Origin: Paraburkholderia sp.
GTDB taxonomy: Bacteria > Pseudomonadota > Gammaproteobacteria > Burkholderiales > Burkholderiaceae
Assembly (NCBI RefSeq): GCF_028283785.1
Contig: NZ_JAPWKB010000014.1
Location: 124,001 to 188,000 of the forward strand
Direction of reading: 5' to 3'
Length of the DNA stretch: 64,000 nt
Made by a program: the position numbers and the translations under genes. The notes below the pieces were generated by a model, which ran no database searches, was not told the origin of the DNA, and saw only the letters and a list, made by a program, of their open reading frames with translations. The stretch's first letter is position 1. Each line of letters begins with the position of its first letter. This document shows, one piece after another, positions 46,000 through 54,383 of the stretch.

Positions 46000-46000
46000 C

Positions 46001-46525
46001 TCACCTTATCCCCACCACCCCCACCAAACTCCCCCCCGCCAGCAACCACAACGGATGCACCTTCGTCCGAAACGAAACCACCGCACAACCCGCAGTAATC
46101 CCCCACGCCAGCAACGAAGTATCCGACGCCTCGGTAATCAGCATCGCGCTAGCGGTCACAATCCCCGCCGTCACCGGCACCAACCCCATCTGCGCGTACC
46201 GCCGCCACGGCCGGTCCTTGAATCGGTCCCACGCATGCAACGCCAGCACCGTCACCACCGACGACGGCCCAAACTTCGCCACCGACGTCACCAGCATCCC
46301 CGCCCATCCCGCGACATGCCAGCCAATCAACGTCACGACCATCAGATTCGGCCCAGGCGCGGCCTGCGCCAACGCAAACAGTGCGCTGAACTCGCTGGCC
46401 GGCATCCAGTGATGAACCGTCACCACCTGTCGCTGCATCTCCGGAAGAATCGTGTTGCCGCCGCCAAATGCCAGCAACGACAACTGACTGAAAATCTGCG
46501 CTAGCGCGATTAATGTCTCCTTCAT
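46001..46525 (-). CDS. chrA: Chromate transporter, C-terminal-type half
   Basis: This 174-residue membrane protein belongs to the short-chain chromate ion transporter (CHR) family, in which two half-size genes make a functional pair. The first helices carry LSLLAFGGGNTILPEMQRQVV and ALAQAAPGPNLMVVTLIGWHVAG, the CHR signature (FGGG...PGPN). Its ATG overlaps the stop of the upstream half by 4 bp (ATGA). The C-terminus (LAGGSLVGVVGIR) ends directly at the 12-bp tandem array, so expansion of the array could alter the end of the protein. Such pairs are often linked to chromate or sulfate-analogue efflux; this is inferred from the family. Confidence 0.9.
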   Translation of the reverse strand: MKETLIALAQIFSQLSLLAFGGGNTILPEMQRQVVTVHHWMPASEFSALFALAQAAPGPNLMVVTLIGWHVAGWAGMLVTSVAKFGPSSVVTVLALHAWDRFKDRPWRRYAQMGLVPVTAGIVTASAMLITEASDTSLLAWGITAGCAVVSFRTKVHPLWLLAGGSLVGVVGIR

Positions 46526-47106
46526 TTCGCGGCTCCCTTCGATGCACGTGCGGCCAGGTAAATGCTGACCGGTGTCAGCACCAGCATCGTCGGTAGCAGC
46601 GGAAAGCGCACCAGCGCAATCGCCACGAAACCCAGCGCGGCAATCGCCGCGCCCGGCAGGCTATGCCGCAACGGCAACAGGATCTTCACGGCCATCGACA
46701 CCAGCAAGCCCGCTGCCGCTGCGGCCAGTCCGGCGAACAGATGCTGCACATGCGGATCGCTTTGCGTGTGCTCGTACAGCACGCCCAGGCCGATCACCAC
46801 CACCGACGGTCCCGCGATCAGGCCGAGCAGTCCGGCCAGCGCGCCCGCAAGTCCGCGAAACCGCATGCCGACCGCTACCGATAGATTGATCACGTTGCCG
46901 CCAGGCAAAAACTGGCACAAGCCGAGAAGATCGGTGAATTCGGCGGCGCTCAGCCAGCGTCGCTGCTCGACGATCGCCCGTCGCGCAAGCGGCAACGCGC
47001 CGCCAAACGACATAAAACCAAGACCCAGAAAGCCACCGAAGATTTGCGCGACCGACGGCGGCGCTGAAAGCGGATTGTCGGTTTGTGGGGAATCGTTATT
47101 CGTCAT
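46522..47106 (-). CDS. chrA: Chromate transporter, N-terminal-type half
   Basis: The protein has 194 residues from ATG 47106, where AGGA stands 7 nt upstream; an ATG at 47127 is in frame but lacks a ribosome-binding site. CHR family motifs are GLGFMSFGGALPLARRAIVEQRRWL and CQFLPGGNVINLSVAVGMRFRG. Together with the overlapping downstream half it forms a two-gene chromate transporter. A LysR gene is divergent, with a perfect palindrome in the gap, suggesting regulation of this operon by that LysR protein. Confidence 0.9.
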   Translation of the reverse strand: MTNNDSPQTDNPLSAPPSVAQIFGGFLGLGFMSFGGALPLARRAIVEQRRWLSAAEFTDLLGLCQFLPGGNVINLSVAVGMRFRGLAGALAGLLGLIAGPSVVVIGLGVLYEHTQSDPHVQHLFAGLAAAAAGLLVSMAVKILLPLRHSLPGAAIAALGFVAIALVRFPLLPTMLVLTPVSIYLAARASKGAAK

Positions 47107-47179
47107 GCTGTCGTCCTGTTCAAGCATGGGAGATTAGCGCTGTCGAGCGTCGGCGCAAAACGATTTTTACGACGTTCCT

Positions 47180-47198
47180 TTGTGATCTAGAATCACAA
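47180..47198. promoter_or_regulatory. Palindromic LysR-type operator between chrA and the divergent lysR gene
   Basis: TTGTGATCTAGAATCACAA is a perfect 7+7 palindrome with a 5-bp centre and satisfies the LysR T-N11-A rule. It ends three bases before the LysR ATG at 47201, so binding would also block that gene. Confidence 0.7.
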
Positions 47199-47200
47199 GC

Positions 47201-48112
47201 ATGGCCCGCAACCTTCCTCCTTTTCCAGCGCTCCGCGCGTTCGAAGCCGCCGCGCGGCACGACAGTTTCACCGCTGCCGCCAACGAACTGAATGTGACCC
47301 ACGGTGCAATCAGCCGTCAGGTCGCCGCGCTCGAAGCGTGGCTCGGCATGCAGGTGTTTCATCGTCTCGGCAAGCGCGTGCGTCTCACGGAAGACGGCCG
47401 TCGCTATCTCGCGTCGATCGGCGCGGCGTTCGATTCGATCGCGCTCGCCACCGATCGCTTGCGCGATACCGGCGTCGTCCACGTGCTGCGCGTCAACGCG
47501 CTCCCCACGTTTGCGATGAAATGGCTGCTGCCCAGGCTGAACCAGTTTCAGCGCAAGGCGCCCAACGTCGAGTTGAGGTTGTCGACCTCGAATGCGCCGG
47601 TCGAGACGCTCGAAGGTTTCGATGTCGCGGTCAGACGTGGGCCGGCACATTGGCCGAATTGCGTGGCGGGGCATTTTCTCGGCGAGAGCGAGGTGCCGGT
47701 TTGCAGTCCGGCGCTGTTGCAACGTTCGCCGATTGCCGTCGCCGACGATCTGTCGCGTCACGTGTTGCTGCATTCGGACACGCGGCCCGGCGCGTGGCGC
47801 AACTGGCTTTCGGCGGCAAACGTCAAGACGAAGTGCCGCAAAAAGCAGTCGTTCGATCACTTTTATCTGGCGCTGCAAGCGGCGGTCGACGGGCTCGGCG
47901 TCGCATTGGGTCCGTTGCCGCTGCTCGACGACGAACTCGCGTCCGGACGTCTCGTCGTGCCGCTGGCGGGGCCGCGCATCGATGCGCGCGGCTACTGGTG
48001 GGTCGCGCGTCGCGAGGTGGCCGACACGCCGCTCGTCGCGCAATTCTGTCGCTGGTTGCAGGAACAGGGCGATCAACCGGACCGCGAGCGCGCGTTACCG
48101 GAAACGGCGTAA
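47201..48112 (+). CDS. LysR-family transcriptional regulator (GcvA-like)
   Basis: This 303-residue regulator begins MARNLPPFPALRAFEAAARHDSFTAAANELNVTHGAISRQVAALE, the winged HTH of the GcvA-type LysR branch. The effector domain shows LRVNALPTFAMKWLLPRLNQFQRKAPNVELRLSTSN, and GFDVAVRRGPAHWP typical of this branch. It is divergent from the chromate transporter pair, with the palindrome 47180-47198 next to its start, so it probably controls chrA and itself. The inducer is unknown. Confidence 0.93.
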   Translation: MARNLPPFPALRAFEAAARHDSFTAAANELNVTHGAISRQVAALEAWLGMQVFHRLGKRVRLTEDGRRYLASIGAAFDSIALATDRLRDTGVVHVLRVNALPTFAMKWLLPRLNQFQRKAPNVELRLSTSNAPVETLEGFDVAVRRGPAHWPNCVAGHFLGESEVPVCSPALLQRSPIAVADDLSRHVLLHSDTRPGAWRNWLSAANVKTKCRKKQSFDHFYLALQAAVDGLGVALGPLPLLDDELASGRLVVPLAGPRIDARGYWWVARREVADTPLVAQFCRWLQEQGDQPDRERALPETA

Positions 48113-48186
48113 GTCTGGATTTCAACGCGCTTCAAGCGCCGTAACCGGGACGCCACGCGCGTGCCCAATACGGCACGCCTCAAAGC

Positions 48187-48234
48187 AAAAAAGCCGCACG
48201 GGACGCCGAATGTGGCGCCTCGTACGGCTTTTTT
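48187..48234. terminator. Bidirectional terminator between lysR and the LOG gene
   Basis: AAAAAAGCCG (48187-48196) pairs with CGGCTTTTTT (48225-48234), with further pairing of CACG/CGT bases inside. A-run and T-run on the two sides allow termination of both convergent genes. Confidence 0.75.
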
Positions 48235-48298
48235 ATCTGCGCACCCGGCGAGTGATTCCGCGAGCGATGCCGCGCGACGCGGCTCGCTCACACCGGAC

Positions 48299-49042
48299 TC
48301 ACAGATAGAACATCCGGTCTTCGTCCGACTTGGTGGGTTGCGGCTCGGCCTCTTCGCGGTCTTCGTAGAACTTCAGCACCGCTTCGAGCACCTGGTCGGG
48401 ATCGTCGATTACCTGCATCAAGTCCATGTCGTTCGGATTGATCAGGCCCATCGGCACCAGCGATTCCTTGAACCAGCCCAGCAGACCTTCCCAGAACTCG
48501 CCGCCCACCAGAATGATCGGCACGTGGCGCGACTTCTTGGTTTGAATCAGCGTGAGCACTTCGGCCAGTTCATCCAGCGTGCCGAAACCGCCCGGCATCA
48601 CGATGACCGCGTCCGAGTTCTTCACGAACGTGACCTTGCGCGTGAAGAAGTGACGGAAGCGCAGCGAAATGTCCTGCCACTGGTTGCCCGATTGCTCGTG
48701 CGGCAGTTCGATGTTCAGACCCACCGACGGCGCCTTGCCCGCATGCGCGCCTTTGTTGGCCGCTTCCATGATGCCGGGGCCGCCGCCGGAGATCACCGCG
48801 AAGCCCGCATCGGACAGTTTTCGCGCGATTTGCGTGGCGAGTTTGTAGTACGGCGAGTTCGGTTTCAGACGCGCTGAACCATAGATGCTGACAGCCGGGC
48901 GGATCTCCGAGAGGTACTCGGTCGCCTCGATAAACTCTGCCATAATCGTGAACATCTGCCACGATGCGCGGGCCTTTTTGGCTGTCGCGCGCTCTTGATC
49001 TGCGAGCGATCGCAGACTCGGAATCACTTTTCTCTTTGTCAT
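48299..49042 (-). CDS. LOG-family protein (cytokinin-activating phosphoribohydrolase-like)
   Basis: This 247-residue protein has the LOG/TIGR00730 nucleotide-binding core AVSIYGSARL, GFAVISGGGPGIMEAANKGAH and VIVMPGGFGTLDELAEVLTLIQ. Such proteins hydrolyse nucleoside 5'-monophosphates (cytokinin ribotides in plants and some bacteria) and are sometimes mislabelled lysine decarboxylase. PGGFGTLDE is the catalytic signature. Its ATG at 49042 lies 1 bp from the polA ATG on the other strand, so each gene's promoter must lie inside the other's coding sequence. Confidence 0.9.
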   Translation of the reverse strand: MTKRKVIPSLRSLADQERATAKKARASWQMFTIMAEFIEATEYLSEIRPAVSIYGSARLKPNSPYYKLATQIARKLSDAGFAVISGGGPGIMEAANKGAHAGKAPSVGLNIELPHEQSGNQWQDISLRFRHFFTRKVTFVKNSDAVIVMPGGFGTLDELAEVLTLIQTKKSRHVPIILVGGEFWEGLLGWFKESLVPMGLINPNDMDLMQVIDDPDQVLEAVLKFYEDREEAEPQPTKSDEDRMFYL

Positions 49043-49043
49043 A

Positions 49044-51797
49044 ATGCCTGAAGAACAAGTCCTGCGAACTAAGCTGGAAGGTAAGACCCTGCTATTGGTC
49101 GACGGCTCAAGCTACTTATACCGGGCTTACCACGCGATGCCCGACCTTCGTGGCCCCGATGGACAACCCACCGGCGCGCTGTACGGCATCATCAATATGC
49201 TTCGTCGCATGCGCAAAGAAGTTACTGCAGAGTATAGCGCGTGCATATTCGATGCAAAGGGCAAAACATTTCGTGACGACTGGTATCCAGACTATAAGGC
49301 CAACCGTCCGTCGATGCCTACCGATCTCTCGCAACAGATCGAACCGATTCACGTCGCGGTGCGCGCGCTCGGCTGGCCGTTGCTGATGATCGAAGGCGTC
49401 GAGGCCGACGACGTGATCGGCACGCTCAGCACGCAAGCCGAAAAACTCGGCATGAACGTGGTCGTGTCGACCGGCGACAAAGACCTCGCGCAGCTCGTCT
49501 CCGATCATGTCACCCTCATCAATACGATGACCAACGAAACGCTCGACCGCGCCGCGGTGCTCGCCAAATTCGGCGTGCCGCCGGAGCGCATCGTCGACTA
49601 TCTGTCGCTGGTCGGCGATACGGTCGATAACGTACCGGGCGTCGAGAAATGCGGGCCGAAAACGGCGGTCAAGTGGCTCACGCAATACGACAGCCTCGAT
49701 GGCATCGTCGCACATGCGGCCGAGATCAAAGGTGCGGTAGGAGACAATCTGCGGCGTGCACTCGATTTCCTGCCGATGGCGCGCAAGCTCGTCACCGTGG
49801 AACGCGAATGCGATCTCACGGGTCACATGATCTCGATCGACGAGACGCTCGAAACGCGTGCCGAGTCGCGCGAGGAACTGCGCGACGTGTTCACCCGCAG
49901 CGGCTTCAAGACGTGGCTGCGCGAAGTGGAAATCGCCGATGCGGTGGAAGGCCCGGAAACCGACGTGCCGCCCGCACCGACCATCGAAGTGGAACGCCAT
50001 TACGACACGGTGCAAACGTGGGAACAGTTCGATGCGTGGCTCGCGAAAATCGAGGCCGCCGAACTCACCGCGTTCGATACCGAAACGACCTCGCTCGATC
50101 CGATGCAGGCGCAACTGGTCGGCTTGTCGTTCGCTGTCGAAGCGGGCAAGGCTGCGTACGTGCCGGTCGCGCATCGCGGGCCGGACGCGCCGCAGCAACT
50201 GCCGCGCGACGAAGTGCTGGCGAAGCTGAAGCCGTGGCTCGAAAGCGCTGCGCACAAGAAGGTCGGTCAGCATATGAAGTACGACGAGCAGGTGCTCGCG
50301 AATTACGGCATCGAACTGGCCGGCGTGGAGCACGATACCCTGCTCGAATCGTACGTGGTCGAGTCGCACCGCACGCACGATATGGACAGCCTCGCGCTGC
50401 GTCATCTCGGCCTGAAAACCATCAAGTACGAAGAGGTGTGCGGCAAGGGCGCAAGCCAGATCGGCTTCGATGAAGTCGCACTCGAACAGGCGTCGTCCTA
50501 TGCGGCGGAAGACGCGGACATCACGCTGCGTCTGCATCAGACCTTGTATCCGCAAGTGTCCAAAGAGACCTCGCTCGATTACGTCTATCGCGAGATCGAA
50601 ATGCCGACCTCGCGCGTGTTGCGCAAGATGGAGCGCACCGGCGTGCTGATCGACACGGAGAAACTGCGCACGCAAAGCACGGAGATTGCCGCGCGTCTGA
50701 TCCAGCTGGAAAGCGAAGCGTACGTGCTGGCAGGCGGCGAATTCAATCTCGGTTCGCCGAAGCAGATCGGCCAGATTTTTTTCGAAAAGCTGGAGTTGCC
50801 GGTCGTCAAGAAGACGCCGAGCGGCGCACCGTCCACCGACGAAGAAGTGCTGCAAAAACTCGCGGAAGACTATCCGCTGCCGAAGATCCTGCTCGAACAT
50901 CGCGGCCTGTCGAAGCTCAAATCCACGTACACCGACAAGCTGCCGCGGATGGTCAACGCCGCCACCGGCCGCGTGCATACGAACTATGCGCAAGCGGTAG
51001 CGGTGACCGGGCGGCTCGCGTCGAACGATCCGAACCTGCAAAACATTCCGGTGCGCACCGGCGAAGGCCGCCGGATTCGCGAGGCGTTCATCGCGCCGCC
51101 GGGATTCAAGCTGGTGTCCGCCGACTACTCGCAGATCGAGTTGCGCATCATGGCGCATATCTCCGGCGACGAATCGTTGTTGCGCGCATTCGCGCAAGGC
51201 GAGGACATTCACCGCGCCACCGCCGCTGAAATTTTCAGCGTGACGCCGCTCGAAGTGTCGAGCGATCAGCGGCGGGTCGCGAAGGTGATCAACTTCGGGC
51301 TGATCTACGGGATGAGCGCGTTTGGTCTCGCGGCGAATCTCGGCATCACGCGCGACGCGGCGAAGCTGTATATCGACCGCTATTTCGCGCGTTATCCGGG
51401 CGTTGCTCGTTATATGGACGAAACGCGTTTGAACGCCAAGGCCAAGGGTTATGTCGAAACCGTGTTCGGACGGCGTCTGTGGCTGCCGGAAATCAACGGC
51501 GGCAACGGTCCGCGTCGTCAGGCGGCGGAGCGCGCGGCCATCAACGCGCCGATGCAAGGCACGGCCGCCGACCTGATCAAGCTGTCGATGATCGCCGTGC
51601 AGAAGTGGCTCGAAGACACGCCGACCGGCGCACGGATGATCATGCAGGTTCACGATGAACTGATCCTCGAAGTGCCGGACGCGGAGTTGTCGAACGTGCG
51701 CAAGCGCCTGCCGGAACTGATGTGCGGCGTCGCCACGCTCAAGGTGCCGCTGGTCGCGGAAGTGGGCGCGGGCGCGAACTGGGAGGAAGCGCACTGA
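49044..51797 (+). CDS. polA: DNA polymerase I
   Basis: This 917-residue enzyme has all three domains. The 5'-3' exonuclease lies at about 1-300 (LLLVDGSSYLYRAYHAMP, STGDKDLAQLVSD, SLVGDTVDNVPGV). The 3'-5' exonuclease at about 315-505 keeps its acidic residues (TAFDTETTSLD, QHMKYDEQVLANYG, YAAEDADITLRLH). The polymerase at about 530-917 has the A motif SADYSQIELRIMAHISGDE, B motif RRVAKVINFGLIYGMSAFG and C motif MQVHDELILEVPD. It fills gaps and removes RNA primers. No Shine-Dalgarno is evident before the ATG, and the gene starts 1 bp from the divergent LOG gene. Confidence 0.97.
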   Translation: MPEEQVLRTKLEGKTLLLVDGSSYLYRAYHAMPDLRGPDGQPTGALYGIINMLRRMRKEVTAEYSACIFDAKGKTFRDDWYPDYKANRPSMPTDLSQQIEPIHVAVRALGWPLLMIEGVEADDVIGTLSTQAEKLGMNVVVSTGDKDLAQLVSDHVTLINTMTNETLDRAAVLAKFGVPPERIVDYLSLVGDTVDNVPGVEKCGPKTAVKWLTQYDSLDGIVAHAAEIKGAVGDNLRRALDFLPMARKLVTVERECDLTGHMISIDETLETRAESREELRDVFTRSGFKTWLREVEIADAVEGPETDVPPAPTIEVERHYDTVQTWEQFDAWLAKIEAAELTAFDTETTSLDPMQAQLVGLSFAVEAGKAAYVPVAHRGPDAPQQLPRDEVLAKLKPWLESAAHKKVGQHMKYDEQVLANYGIELAGVEHDTLLESYVVESHRTHDMDSLALRHLGLKTIKYEEVCGKGASQIGFDEVALEQASSYAAEDADITLRLHQTLYPQVSKETSLDYVYREIEMPTSRVLRKMERTGVLIDTEKLRTQSTEIAARLIQLESEAYVLAGGEFNLGSPKQIGQIFFEKLELPVVKKTPSGAPSTDEEVLQKLAEDYPLPKILLEHRGLSKLKSTYTDKLPRMVNAATGRVHTNYAQAVAVTGRLASNDPNLQNIPVRTGEGRRIREAFIAPPGFKLVSADYSQIELRIMAHISGDESLLRAFAQGEDIHRATAAEIFSVTPLEVSSDQRRVAKVINFGLIYGMSAFGLAANLGITRDAAKLYIDRYFARYPGVARYMDETRLNAKAKGYVETVFGRRLWLPEINGGNGPRRQAAERAAINAPMQGTAADLIKLSMIAVQKWLEDTPTGARMIMQVHDELILEVPDAELSNVRKRLPELMCGVATLKVPLVAEVGAGANWEEAH

Positions 51798-51872
51798 TCG
51801 TGATCTGCGCGCCCGCCCCGCGAGCAGCGTTTTACCCGGCTTGTCGCAACCGGTGCTGTTCGCGGACAATCG

Positions 51873-51895
51873 TCGGGACGGCTTGGCCGTCCCGA
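51873..51895. other. Perfect 10-bp hairpin between polA and ndh
   Basis: TCGGGACGGC and GCCGTCCCGA are separated by only 3 nt, with no T-run after them. It could stabilise the polA mRNA end or act in processing; it is not a standard terminator. Confidence 0.5.
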
Positions 51896-51928
51896 TGCAG
51901 GTAACGATCGACCGACACGGAGAATCTC

Positions 51929-53278
51929 ATGCACCGTTTTATCGTGGTTGGTGGGGGCGCAGGTGGATTGGAACTCGCGACACGGCTTGGCGACAGGTTC
52001 GCGCCGCGCAAGAGCAAAGGCTTCGCACGGGCGCAAATCACGCTCGTGGACCGCAACCCGACGCACATCTGGAAGCCGCTGCTGCATGAGGTCGCGGCGG
52101 GCAGCATGGACCCGTTCACCCATCAACTCGAATACGCGGCGCAAGCGCGCTGGCACGGCTTCGAGTTTCAGCAGGGCGAACTCGCCGGCATCGACCGCGC
52201 GGCGAAACGCATCACGCTGGCGGCCGTCGCGGACGACGACGGCGCCGAACTTCTCCCCCGACGCGAACTGGAATACGACACGCTGATCGTCGCGATCGGC
52301 AGTACGACGGCGTTTTTCGGCGTGCAGGGCGCGCCCGAATATTCGCTTGCGCTCGATACCGTCGGTCAGGCCGAGCGCTTTCGCAAACGTCTGATCGCGG
52401 CGTGCATGCGCGCCGAGCATCAGGTCCACGAACCGGTCGAATCGGTGCCGGGCACGGCGGTCACGAGCGAGCCGCGGATTCAGGTGGCGATCGTCGGCGG
52501 CGGCGCGACCGGCGTCGAACTGTCTGCGGAATTGCGCAATACGGCGCAGGTGCTGGCCGCGTACGGGCTGCATAACCTCGACCCGCGTCACGACGTGGGC
52601 ATCGTGCTGATCGAAGCCGGGCCGCGTATCTTGCCGGCTTTGCAGGAGCGGGTATCGACCGCGACGGCCGAGTTGCTGACCAAGCTCGGCGTCAAACTGA
52701 TGATCGGCGAAACGGTCGCCGAAGTTGCGCCGGGCGTGGTTCGCACCAAGAGCGGCAAGGTCGTGCGCGCCGATCTGACGGTATGGGCGGCCGGTATCAA
52801 GGCGCCGCCCATTCTGGGTCAACTGGACGGCCTGACGGTCAACCGGCTCGGCCAGCTCGACGTGCGCCGCACGCTTCAAACCACGCTCGACGACAATATT
52901 TTCGCGCTCGGCGATTGCGCCGCCTGCGCGTGGCCGGGCAACGAGCGCAACGTGCCGCCGCGCGCGCAAGCCGCGCACCAGCAAGCCAGTTTTCTGCTGA
53001 AGGCGCTGACCTGCCGCCTCGAAAACAAGCCTTTGCCCGAGTTCACGTATCGCGATTTCGGCTCGCTGGTGTCGCTCGGGCATTTCAGCGCGGTCGGCAA
53101 TCTGATGGGCGGCGTGATCGGCGGGAACATGCTGATCGAAGGGCTGTTCGCGCGTTTCATGTACATGTCGCTGTACCGGCTGCATATCGCGGCGCTGCAC
53201 GGCTATCCGCGGATGATGCTCGATACCTTCGCCCACTGGCTGCGGCGCACGACGTTGCCGCGCGTGAAGTTGCATTGA
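51929..53278 (+). CDS. ndh: Type II NADH dehydrogenase
   Basis: This 449-residue flavoprotein starts at ATG 51929, with GGAGA upstream. It has the N-terminal FAD Rossmann fold (HRFIVVGGGAGGLELATRLGD), a second NAD(P)H-binding fold (IQVAIVGGGATGVELSAEL) and the FAD-contact block DDNIFALGDCAACAWPG. The C-terminal amphipathic region (GLFARFMYMSLYRLHIAALHGYPRMMLDTFAHWLRR) should attach it to the inner face of the membrane. It passes electrons from NADH to quinone without pumping protons. It is a single gene, with a 131-bp gap after polA. Confidence 0.94.
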   Translation: MHRFIVVGGGAGGLELATRLGDRFAPRKSKGFARAQITLVDRNPTHIWKPLLHEVAAGSMDPFTHQLEYAAQARWHGFEFQQGELAGIDRAAKRITLAAVADDDGAELLPRRELEYDTLIVAIGSTTAFFGVQGAPEYSLALDTVGQAERFRKRLIAACMRAEHQVHEPVESVPGTAVTSEPRIQVAIVGGGATGVELSAELRNTAQVLAAYGLHNLDPRHDVGIVLIEAGPRILPALQERVSTATAELLTKLGVKLMIGETVAEVAPGVVRTKSGKVVRADLTVWAAGIKAPPILGQLDGLTVNRLGQLDVRRTLQTTLDDNIFALGDCAACAWPGNERNVPPRAQAAHQQASFLLKALTCRLENKPLPEFTYRDFGSLVSLGHFSAVGNLMGGVIGGNMLIEGLFARFMYMSLYRLHIAALHGYPRMMLDTFAHWLRRTTLPRVKLH

Positions 53279-53366
53279 CGTTGCATCGACGTCGCATCGC
53301 CGCTCCGGCGTATGCTGACGCCTTTACGTTGCTGTCCGCTTTCATTGATCATTCGAGGAGCGCTGC

Positions 53367-54242
53367 ATGCTGAAGCCCGAAGTCGACGTTCTCGTTCCCC
53401 ACGTGCCGTTCGATCGGCGCACGTTCATCAAGGCCGCGCTCGGGACCGGCTTCGCGGCGGCGGTACTGCCGGTGTCCGCGCAAACCGTCCATACCGATAG
53501 CGACGGTCTCGAAGCCGGCGAAATCGGTATTCACGCGAAAGACGGCGTGCTGGTGCCGGCGTATCGCGCGCAGCCGAAGGGCAAGATGCATTTGCCGGTG
53601 ATCATCGTGATCCATGAGATTTTCGGGGTTCACGAACATATCGCCGACGTCTGCCGGCGCTTCGCGAAACAGGGTTATCTGGCCATTGCGCCAGACCTGT
53701 ACACGCGTCAGGGCGACGCGTCCGTTTATCCGACCATCCAGCAGTTGAGCGAGCAACTGGTCAGCAAGGTGCCGGACGAGCAGGTGTTGTCCGATATCGA
53801 TTCGACGGTTGCATGGGCCGGCGAGCACGGTGGCAATCTGGACAAGGTCGGAATCAACGGCTTTTGCTGGGGCGGCCGGATCACGTGGCTGTATGCGGAG
53901 CGCAATCCGCGCGTGAAGGCGGGCGTGGCGTGGTACGGGCGCGTGGTGGGGGCGAAGAATGCGATGACGCCGGCCAATCCGCTCGACCGAGTTGCGGATC
54001 TGCATGCGCCGGTGCTGGGTCTGTACGGGCGCCAGGATCAGAGCATTCCGCAAGACACGCTCGAGCAGATGAAGGCGGCGATTGCGCAAGGTCCGCAAGC
54101 GGGGCGCGGGTCGCAGTTCGTCGTGTACGACGACGCGGGGCACGCGTTCTTTGCGGATTACCGGCCGAGTTACAAGAAGGCCGATGCAGAAGATGGCTGG
54201 CGTCGCGCGCTGGCGTGGTTCAGGCAGCACGGCGTGGCCTGA
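53367..54242 (+). CDS. Dienelactone hydrolase-family protein with twin-arginine signal
   Basis: This 291-residue protein starts at ATG 53367, after GAGGAG. The N-terminus carries a twin-arginine motif (FDRRTFIKAALGTGFAAAVLPVSAQ), so Tat export is predicted. The alpha/beta hydrolase core shows VIIVIHEIFGVHEHI, nucleophile Cys in INGFCWGGRITWLY, Asp in LYGRQDQSIP and His in DAGHAFFADY, the dienelactone hydrolase triad. The soluble cytosolic relatives act in chlorocatechol degradation; a Tat-exported form is common in proteobacteria and its substrate is unknown. Confidence 0.92.
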   Translation: MLKPEVDVLVPHVPFDRRTFIKAALGTGFAAAVLPVSAQTVHTDSDGLEAGEIGIHAKDGVLVPAYRAQPKGKMHLPVIIVIHEIFGVHEHIADVCRRFAKQGYLAIAPDLYTRQGDASVYPTIQQLSEQLVSKVPDEQVLSDIDSTVAWAGEHGGNLDKVGINGFCWGGRITWLYAERNPRVKAGVAWYGRVVGAKNAMTPANPLDRVADLHAPVLGLYGRQDQSIPQDTLEQMKAAIAQGPQAGRGSQFVVYDDAGHAFFADYRPSYKKADAEDGWRRALAWFRQHGVA

Positions 54243-54287
54243 CGGGAGCTGAGTTGGGTTGACGCGCGTTGACGCGTGGTGGAACGA

Positions 54288-54316
54288 GAAAGGGCGCATC
54301 GACGATGCGCCCTTTC
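54288..54316. terminator. Terminator between the dienelactone hydrolase and sulfurtransferase genes
   Basis: GAAAGGGCGCATCG and CGATGCGCCCTTTC form a long perfect stem with a one-base centre, followed by TGTTTGTTCT. Its symmetry lets it serve both convergent genes. Confidence 0.75.
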
Positions 54317-54383
54317 TGTTTGTTCTGCCGGTACGGCTCGGGGTTGACGCGGAAAGCGGATTCAACCCGGCCGCGCCTCGACG

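Larger units (their letters stand above)
44935..46000. repeat. Gene-free composite repeat element between amn and chrA
   Basis: This ~1.07-kb region fills the space between the amn stop and the chrA stop exactly. Its layout is: G/T-rich outer tract (44935-44978), inverted arm A, inner part with four degenerate repeats, inverted arm B, then a C/A-rich (G/T on the other strand) 12-bp tandem array. The open frames inside it translate as PKTN, QNQP or VLGL monotony or as mirror versions of one another, so no gene is called. No transposase is present; it looks like a dispersed non-autonomous element. Confidence 0.7.

Noticed and set aside
49116..51869. 917-codon open frame antisense to polA
   Set aside because: Same length and phase shadow of polA; no recognisable motifs in its translation.
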